Shown here: piece after piece, positions 58,024 to 64,000 of the stretch
Position numbering within the stretch: position 1 is the first letter of the stretch
How the letters are laid out: every line of letters begins with the position of its first letter
Assembly (NCBI GenBank): GCA_027493875.1
Contig: JAOSJX010000001.1
Span: 485,263-549,262, forward strand
DNA length: 64,000 nucleotides
DNA from: Deltaproteobacteria bacterium
GTDB taxonomy: Bacteria; Lernaellota; Lernaellaia; JACKCT01
Direction of reading: 5' to 3'
Notes under the pieces: model-generated
What the model saw: only the letters and a program-made list of their open reading frames with translations
Database searches by the model: none
Told to the model about the DNA's origin: nothing
Translations under genes and position numbers: made by a program

Positions 58024-59400
58024 TCCGCGTCCGCGATTTCCCCCGTAAAAATACGCGATCGACTTGATGCCGCCGTAGAAATTCTCCAAGTGGAAATGCT
58101 CGTTGGGCGCGTGCGTCTTTTCGGACGCGAGACCGAAACCGAGCAGCAGCACCGGCGCTTTTAAGACGTCCGCGAATTCCGCCACGATGGGAATCGACCC
58201 GCCTTCGCGCGTGAAGAGCGCTTCCCGCCCGTACGCCTTGGTCATCGCGCGCGCAGCAGCTTGGACGTAAGGATGATCGACCGGCGCCACGAACGGACGC
58301 GCGGCGTGCAGAAGCTCCAACGTCCAACGCACGGTGTCCGGCGCCGTCTTGCGCACGTGCGCGTCGATCTGTTGTGCGATGCGTTGCGGGTCCTGGTCGG
58401 GCACGAGACGCAGCGAAAATTTCGCGCCGGCCAGACGCGGCAGCACGGTCTTGGCGCCTTCTCCTGGTAACCGCTCCACAGGCCGTTCACGTCGAGGGTC
58501 GGACGGCACCAGATGCGTTCGAAGGTGCTGAATCCCTCCTCGCCGAACAGCGCGGGGACGCCGATCTCCCGCTGAATCTCCGCTTCCCGCTCCGGCGGAA
58601 GCTTGGCGTACATCCTCTTTTCCTCGTCGGAAACGGGAAGCACGTCGTCGTGAGACGCCCTCCACCAGGATGCGTCCGGAGGGCCGGATCCTTCATCGAT
58701 GAGATGATGTCGGCGAGGACGTTAGCCGGATTGGGCACCGCGCCGCCGAAGCCGCCGGAATGCAAATCCGTGTTCGCCGTTTCGATCGTTAGCTGAAAAT
58801 ACGCGAGCCCGCGCAAGCCGCAGGTAATGGACGGCCGCTTCGGCGCGAACATCGCCGTATCGAAACGAGGACCGCGTCGCATGCGAGATTGGCCGCGCTG
58901 TCCGCGTCCCCGAGGTAACGCGCGATGTTCTCCGACCCGACTCCTCCTCCCCTCAATGATGAACTTGAGCGATACGGGGAGCGGTCCGCGTTCCGCGACG
59001 TAGGTTTCCACGGCCCTGAAGTGCATGAGCAGTTGGCCCTTGTCGTCGACCGCTCCGCGGCAGAAGAGCTTGTTGTCGCGAACCGTCGGCTCGAAAGGCG
59101 GCGTCTCCCACAGGGCCAGCGGATCGACCGGCTGCACATCGTAGTGCCCGTACACCAAAAAAGTCGGCGCGCCTTCCGGGCCGGGAAGAAATCCGTAAAC
59201 GAGCGGATGCCCTTCGTCGGGATGATTTCCACATCGGCGCACCCCAGGCCGCGCAACTTGTCCGCCACCCAGGCGGCGCAATCGCGCACGGCCCCCGCGG
59301 ACGCCGGATCGGCGGACACGCTGGGGAAGCGGCAAAAGGCTTTCAGATCGTCGAGAAACGCCTCCGCGTTGGCGTCGATCGCACGCATAACGGCTTCCAT
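58020..59400 (-). CDS. M20 family metallopeptidase (dipeptidase), heavily frameshifted
   Basis: About 460 residues when frames are joined. ATG 59400 follows GGAG and gives MEAVMRAIDANAEAFLDDLK, FCRFPSVSADPA. The metal-site motifs are APTFLVYGHYDVQPVDP, LFCRGAVDDKGQLLMH and an EEESGSEN-like segment recovered from another frame; NTDLHSGGFGGAVPNP and THAPNEHFHLENFYGGIKSIAYFYG complete the ArgE/DapE/carnosinase pattern. At least six shifts occur (near 59230, 58945, 58870, 58690, 58645, 58470 and 58050), more than any neighbour. It probably cleaves dipeptides in the cytoplasm. Confidence 0.85.
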
Positions 59401-59408
59401 CGCAGCTC

Positions 59409-60474
59409 CTACTGCAAACTGTAGCGGCGTTTTCGATTGAATTCGTAGAACGGTTTTCGCAGGCCGTAGTCGAGCGCGGTCGCGAAGGCCGTCCCGAACA
59501 GGATGCCGACGATAATGCTCATCACCATTTGGCCGAAGGTCGATTGCGGATGCGCGATGACGCGGAAATACCCCGCCATGCAAAAACACGTCGCGGCGCC
59601 GGACGCGAAGAACGAAACCTCGCGCGCCGCTTTCAAAAGATAATCGAGAACGCGAGCCAAACGGTTATGAGCCGCGCCGAGAATGAGGACGCCGACGTAA
59701 ACCATCCGGCGCGGGTACACGGCGATCTCCATCCGATCGCCGAGGGTTTCATCGAGGCTTGTGAGGGCGAGGACGCGCTCGCCGGACTCTGCGGCGCGAA
59801 ACCGGAACAGCCGGTCGAGCACCGCGGTTTCAAGGTAACCCGAGGCTTTCTTGGAAAGCCGCCGGCGCGTCCGGCTGTGCTCGAGAAATCCGCTGAACGT
59901 GTCGGAACGCCGCGACGCATCCGCCGACGCCATGGTCAGCACGAAATTGCCTTTGATGTCGAAACGTTTTTTCGGCGCCGGGGTTGGGGTCGCCGCCGCC
60001 TTTTTTGTCGTCGTCGCCGGCCGGCGTCGGCGCCTCCTCCGGAACCGGAATCTCGCCGCGCACATACAGCCAGTAGGATCCGTCGGGAAGGGACAGTTTC
60101 AACTCCCGGTCGGCCCGCGTCAGCGCTCCTTGATAGACGGGATCGGGAAACACGATGCCGTCATGAAGCACGTAGAAAGATCCCGCGATCCAGACCGGCA
60201 ACGCGACGAGAAGCATGTTCCGCGCGAGCGGCGCCTTAAACTTGAAATACACCTGATAGACGCAGATGAACGCGGCGAAAAGAACAACGACCCCCGCGGT
60301 CACCAGCATCAGGAGTTGCTCGCCCACCAGATGAAACGCGTCCAGAACGCCGGCGATGAGACCGTAGCCGGCCAGCGCCAGAAGCGGCGGGACGAGACTC
60401 GGCGATTGCGACCGGTGCACGACCGGACGGCGTGATTTGGAGGATCGATCGGATTTGGTATTGGATTTCGCCAT
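59409..60474 (-). CDS. Hypothetical membrane protein (one frameshift)
   Basis: About 350 residues, not recognised. A basic N-terminus (MAKSNTKSDRSSKSRRPVVH) is followed by helices LLALAGYGLIAGVLDAFHLV, LLMLVTAGVVVLFAAFICVY and LLVALPVWIAGSFYVL, an acidic-Pro linker, a shift in an A6 run near 60000, a soluble segment (KRFDIKGNFVLTMASADASR) and two further helices near the C-terminus (SIIVGILFGTAFATAL). It lies 8 bp upstream of the M20 peptidase gene on the same strand. Function unknown. Confidence 0.7.
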
Positions 60475-60569
60475 GGTGAATACGCCTTGCTGCGGACCTA
60501 TCGGCCGCCGGGCGAAAAGATGGGCAAAAAGCGCTCGGACGTCAAGCCGACCGCCGGCATGGAAAGCGC

Positions 60570-62278
60570 CTAGCGGGCGAGGCTGTGCTTATTTTTAAGC
60601 AGTTCCACGACCTCCTCCACGGGGAGCGCGTGGGAGAAGATGTGGCCTTGGATTTCGTCGCATTGTTGCGCGCGAAGAAACTTGAGCTGTTCCTCCGTTT
60701 CAACGCCTTCGGCCACCACCTTGAGATCGAGCGAATGCGCGATGGCGATGATCGACTTGGCGATGGCCGCGTCGTCCGCGTCGTCGGGAATATCCTTCAC
60801 GAACGACTGGTCGATCTTGAGGATATCGATCGGAAACTGTTTGAGGTAGCTCAGCGACGAATACCCGGTGCCGAAGTCGTCGATGGCCAGACGCACGCCC
60901 ATCCGCTTGAACTCGGACAGGATCGACACCGCGAATTCGGCGTCGTGCGCCGCGGTGCTTTCCGTGATTTCCAGCTCGAGGCAGTCCGCGGCGAGATCGG
61001 CGTCGGCGAGCGATTCCTGAATCGTATGAATAAGGTTCGGCGAGTGGAATTGGCGGCTCGACAAATTGATGGACACGCGCACGTCGTCGAATCCTTCGTT
61101 GCGCCAAACCAGCGACTGCTTGCACGCCTTGCGAATGACCCATTCGCCGATCACGTCGATCAACTGGTTCCGCTCCGCCACCGGAACAAAGACCGACGGA
61201 AAGACCCGGTACCCCTGAGGATGGCGCCACCGCAACAGCGCCTCGAAGCATGTCACGTGGCCGCCGTTGAGGGAGACGATCGGCTGATAATGAAGCTCCA
61301 ACTCCTCCCGCTCGACGGCTTGCCGGAGATTCTTTTCCATCAGCAGAAGCTGCATATCCTCCGGCCGCTTGCGGATATGGAAAAACTCGACCTTTGATTT
61401 GCCCGCCGCCTTCGCTTTGTACATCGCCGTGTCGGCGTCGCGTAAAATCTGTTCGGGGGTCTCGTATTCCGTCCCGCTGATGGCCACGCCGACGCTTGCG
61501 CCCACCGAAGTTTCGCGGCCCGCGACTTTGTACGGCTTCCTGACTTCCGCCAGCAGGCGCCGGACCACGCCGTGAACGTTGTTCTCGTCGGCCATGTCGT
61601 CGAGCAGAATCGCGAATTCGTCGCCCCCGAAACGCGCGACGGAATCCGACGGCCGAACGCATCCCAGAAGCCGCCGCGCGATCAGTTTGAGTAGCTGATC
61701 GCCGAAGGAGTGGCCGATGCGTTCGTTGAGTTCCTTGAAGTCGTCGAGGTCGAGATAAACGACGGCGAAGAAATATGGATCGCGCCGGCGCTGCCGGGCA
61801 TCGCGCGATCCAGCCGGTCGATGAAAACCGGCCGGTTCGGCAGGCCCGTGAGCACGTCGTGCAACGCGTGATGAAGAAGCTGCTCCTCGATGCGCTTGCG
61901 TTCAATGGCGTAGCGGATCGACCGGCCCACGAGGTTCGGGTCCACCTGCCCTTTCACGAGATAATCCTGCGCGCCTTCCTGCATGGCGCGGATCGCCATT
62001 TCCTCGTCGTCCATACCCGTGAGCACAATGACGGGGATGTGCTCGGCCTGCGCACGCACGTTGAGAATGGTCGAAATCCCCTGGCTGTCGGGAAGATGAA
62101 GATCGGACATCACGACGTTGTACGTACCCTTCGCGAGCCGTTCGAGGCCTTTGGCCAGACGGTCCACCACGTCGGTTTCGAAGCGCGCCCCCTGCACGTC
62201 CTTGAGCAGTTCGAGCATGAGGCGCGCGTCCGCCTCGCTGTCCTCGATCATCAAAATGCGAATCGGTCTAAACTGCAT
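60570..62278 (-). CDS. Response regulator with GGDEF and EAL domains (one frameshift)
   Basis: About 570 residues. The receiver has acidic residues in ILMIEDSEADARL and phospho-acceptor D59 in VVMSDLHLPDSQG. The GGDEF domain (DVLTGLPNRPVFIDRL, then after a shift near 61775 VARFGGDEFAILLDD) has an intact RFGGDEF and could make cyclic di-GMP. The EAL domain starts LELHYQPIVSLNGGHVTCFE with EALLRWRHP, and continues with INLSSRQ, ELEITES and DDFGTGYSSLSYLKQFP, all consistent with phosphodiesterase activity. Its start overlaps the preceding response-regulator gene by 11 bp. Confidence 0.92.
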
Positions 62279-62726
62279 CGCGTTCGTCCCTCGGAAGCTT
62301 GACGGTGTGAAACCAGAATCCGCCGATCGATTTCACGACGTCCATGAACTTCTCGAAGCTGACCGGTTTGGTGATGAAACAATTCGCATAATAATGATAG
62401 GCTTCCGCGATATCCTTTTCCGCTTCCGACGACGTCAGCACGACGACCGGGATACTTCGAAACCGGTCGTCGCCCTTGATGAGGGCCAGCACTTCGCGGC
62501 CGTTCATGCGCGGCAGGTTGAGATCGAGCAAAATGAGCGCCGGCCGCGGCGCATCGGCGAACGGCGGGCGCCGGTGCAGAAAATCGAGCGCCTGCGCGCC
62601 GTCTTCCGCGACGAACAGATCCACGGGAACGCTGCCTTCCTTGAGCGCCTCTTGCGTCAGGCGGACGTCGCCCGGATTGTCTTCCACGAGGAGAACCGGG
62701 ATCGGCTCGTCGAAGGCGTCGCTCAC
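62268..62726 (-). CDS. Rcp1-like single-domain response regulator
   Basis: A 152-residue receiver of the Rcp1 type: [21 protein letters not shown], phospho-acceptor D68 in [25 protein letters not shown] and [11 protein letters not shown]. The start is GTG 62726, preceded by GGAGGA at 7 bp; the longer upstream frame is shifted sensor-kinase sequence. It overlaps the sensor kinase stop by GTGA and the GGDEF-EAL gene by 11 bp, so a phosphorelay from kinase through this regulator to cyclic di-GMP output is likely. Intact frame. Confidence 0.93.
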   Translation of the reverse strand: MSDAFDEPIPVLLVEDNPGDVRLTQEALKEGSVPVDLFVAEDGAQALDFLHRRPPFADAPRPALILLDLNLPRMNGREVLALIKGDDRFRSIPVVVLTSSEAEKDIAEAYHYYANCFITKPVSFEKFMDVVKSIGGFWFHTVKLPRDERDAV

Positions 62727-64000
62727 GATGATTCCTCCGCCGGCTGCGTCGGCAGGGTCCAGTAAAATGTCGTCCCCACGTCTTCCGTCGATTCTACCCA
62801 AATCCGGCCGCCGTGTCTCTCAACGATTTTTTTTGCAGATCGCGAGGCCGATGCCGGTCCCCGGATACGCTCGTGGCGAGTGCAGCCGATGAAAAATGAC
62901 GAATATCTGATCCAGCTCGTCGGCGGGGATACCGACGCCGTTGTCCCGGATGGAAAACAGCCAGTGCTCGTTCTCGCGGGCCGCGTTGATTTCGATTTTC
63001 AGGGGGCGCGCCGACCGGAATTTAACCGCGTTGCCGATAATATTCTGAAAGAGCTGGCCGTATTGGGACCGGTCGGCCCGGACCGTCGGCAACGCCTCGT
63101 ACACGATTTCCGCGTGGCTCTCGGCGACCGCTTGTTTGAGGTTTTCAAGCGCCTGCTGAACGATCTCGCCGCAAACGACATCGGTCCTCGGCCGCTGCCG
63201 CGTCCCGACCCGCGAATAGCTCAGGAGGTCGTTGATAAGCCGCTGCATGCGGATCGCACCGTCCACGGCGAAATCGATGTACTCGTCGGCGTCGGCGTCG
63301 AGCCGATTCTTGTAGCGCCGCGCCAGAAGCTGCACGTAGCTGGCGACCATACGGAGCGGCTCCTGAAGATCGTGCGACGCCACGTACGCAAACGCTTCGA
63401 GATCCAGGTTGGAACGCGATAACTCGTCGGCCTTTTTCTTTGAGCGCGTGTTCCACGCGGTGGCGCTCCTCGATTTCGTTCCGCAAAAGCGCGTTGGCCG
63501 TGGACAGGTCGGCGGTCCGGATCGCCACGCGTTTTTCCAGATCGTCGTACGCTTTCTTCAGCTCCGCTTCGGCCGCCTGGCGCAGGCTGATGTCGCGCGC
63601 CATGATCTGGACCGCCGGATACCCTTCGTGCGTCGTGCGCGCGCCGGCCACTTCGACGGGAATTTCCCGGCCGTCCCGCGCGACGATGCGTTGCTCGGAA
63701 AGCGGCGCGGGTTCGCCCGTCGCGAGAATGCGTTGGGTGCGCTTGCGCGCCAGATCGCGGAATTCCGGCGCGATGAATTCGAGCACCGTGCGCCCGAGAA
63801 GCTCCTCCTCCGTCGCCGCGCCGAGCATCGCCATTCCCGCGCGGTTGATGAAACGAATTTCCCGTCGCGATGCACGAAGATCCCGTCGGGCGACATTTCG
63901 ACGAGATTGCGAAAACGTTCCTCGCTCTCGCGGACGCGGCGCTCGGACCGCTTCATCGCGGTGAAGATCGGTTGGATGAGCGCGATGCCGATGAGCATCA
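62723..64000 (-). CDS. PAS-domain sensor histidine kinase, partial (N-terminus beyond window)
   Basis: The visible ~425 residues begin with a membrane helix end ([20 protein letters not shown]) and a PAS domain ([21 protein letters not shown], then [20 protein letters not shown]). A coiled coil ([20 protein letters not shown]) leads to the H-box [20 protein letters not shown], phytochrome-type, with the phospho-His. [25 protein letters not shown] is the N-box, and [14 protein letters not shown] and GTGIGLAI bind ATP. Shifts lie near 63870, 63440 and at the T7 run near 62825, after which [15 protein letters not shown] and a stop at 62723 follow. Confidence 0.9.

Overview
The window is high-GC, gene-dense DNA from a Gram-negative bacterium. 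It combines cbb3 oxidase, split-subunit transhydrogenase, IspG, LepA and LepB housekeeping genes with many deltaproteobacterial or myxobacterial style signalling proteins: Ser/Thr kinase-FGE fusions, FHA-GAF kinase, DUF4388 regulator, MoxR/VWA pair and HEAT-repeat proteins. Three lipoproteins carry a very long Asp-rich tether straight after the lipobox cysteine and a small one carries a short Asp run. That habit fits uncultivated deltaproteobacteria-like lineages; the lineage call is inference. No rRNA, tRNA, CRISPR, prophage or insertion sequence was found.

Layout. 1-4.2 kb: OPT transporter (partial), PRXL2-like peroxiredoxin, two tandem SDRs, a methyltransferase. 4.2-7.2 kb: pntA1-pntA2-pntB transhydrogenase operon. 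7.4-16.8 kb: EVE protein, then a minus-strand cbb3 oxidase and maturation cluster (orphan cNMP-fold protein, ccoNO fusion, ccoQ, monoheme ccoP, ccoG-ccoH fusion, TauE/SafE, ccoI, ccoS). A divergent Crp/Fnr regulator shares an intergenic FNR-type palindrome with it. 17.6-20 kb: GMC dehydrogenase, subunit-3-like protein, membrane protein. 20.1-23 kb: FHA-GAF histidine kinase, CheY-like regulator, HEAT proteins. 23.1-29.4 kb: Asp-rich lipoprotein with carboxypeptidase-regulatory repeats, an alpha-barrel lipoprotein and three tandem AIM24 paralogues. 29.5-36 kb: kinase-FGE fusion, large HEAT protein, a 6S-like structured RNA candidate and a lipoprotein resembling BPI/LBP (TULIP) proteins. 36-43 kb: TVP38-like protein, ispG, AAA/DUF4143 ATPase, MoxR/VWA pair, B12-binding radical SAM enzyme. 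43-50 kb: HEAT-cyclophilin fusion, ferredoxin, rhodanese-MauE pair, two Asp-rich lipoproteins. 49.5-60.5 kb: rdgB, rph, creatininase-like protein, pseudokinase-FGE fusion, DUF4388 regulator, lepA, lepB, M20 peptidase, membrane protein. 60.5-64 kb: three overlapping signalling genes.

A dominant technical feature is that about 30 of the roughly 57 genes are interrupted by single-base frameshifts, mostly in short homopolymers, while the protein sequence on each side stays well conserved. Many changes compensate one another. This looks like residual long-read consensus error rather than gene decay, so such genes are annotated as one CDS covering all segments and the shifts are described in each entry.

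The best physiological reading is an aerobic or microaerobic heterotroph with oxygen-regulated high-affinity respiration, copper handling for that oxidase, NADPH supply by transhydrogenase and an elaborate surface-lipoprotein and signalling repertoire. The most interesting novelties are the TULIP-like lipoprotein, the 6S-like RNA beside it, the compact fused cbb3 operon and the pseudokinase-FGE protein.
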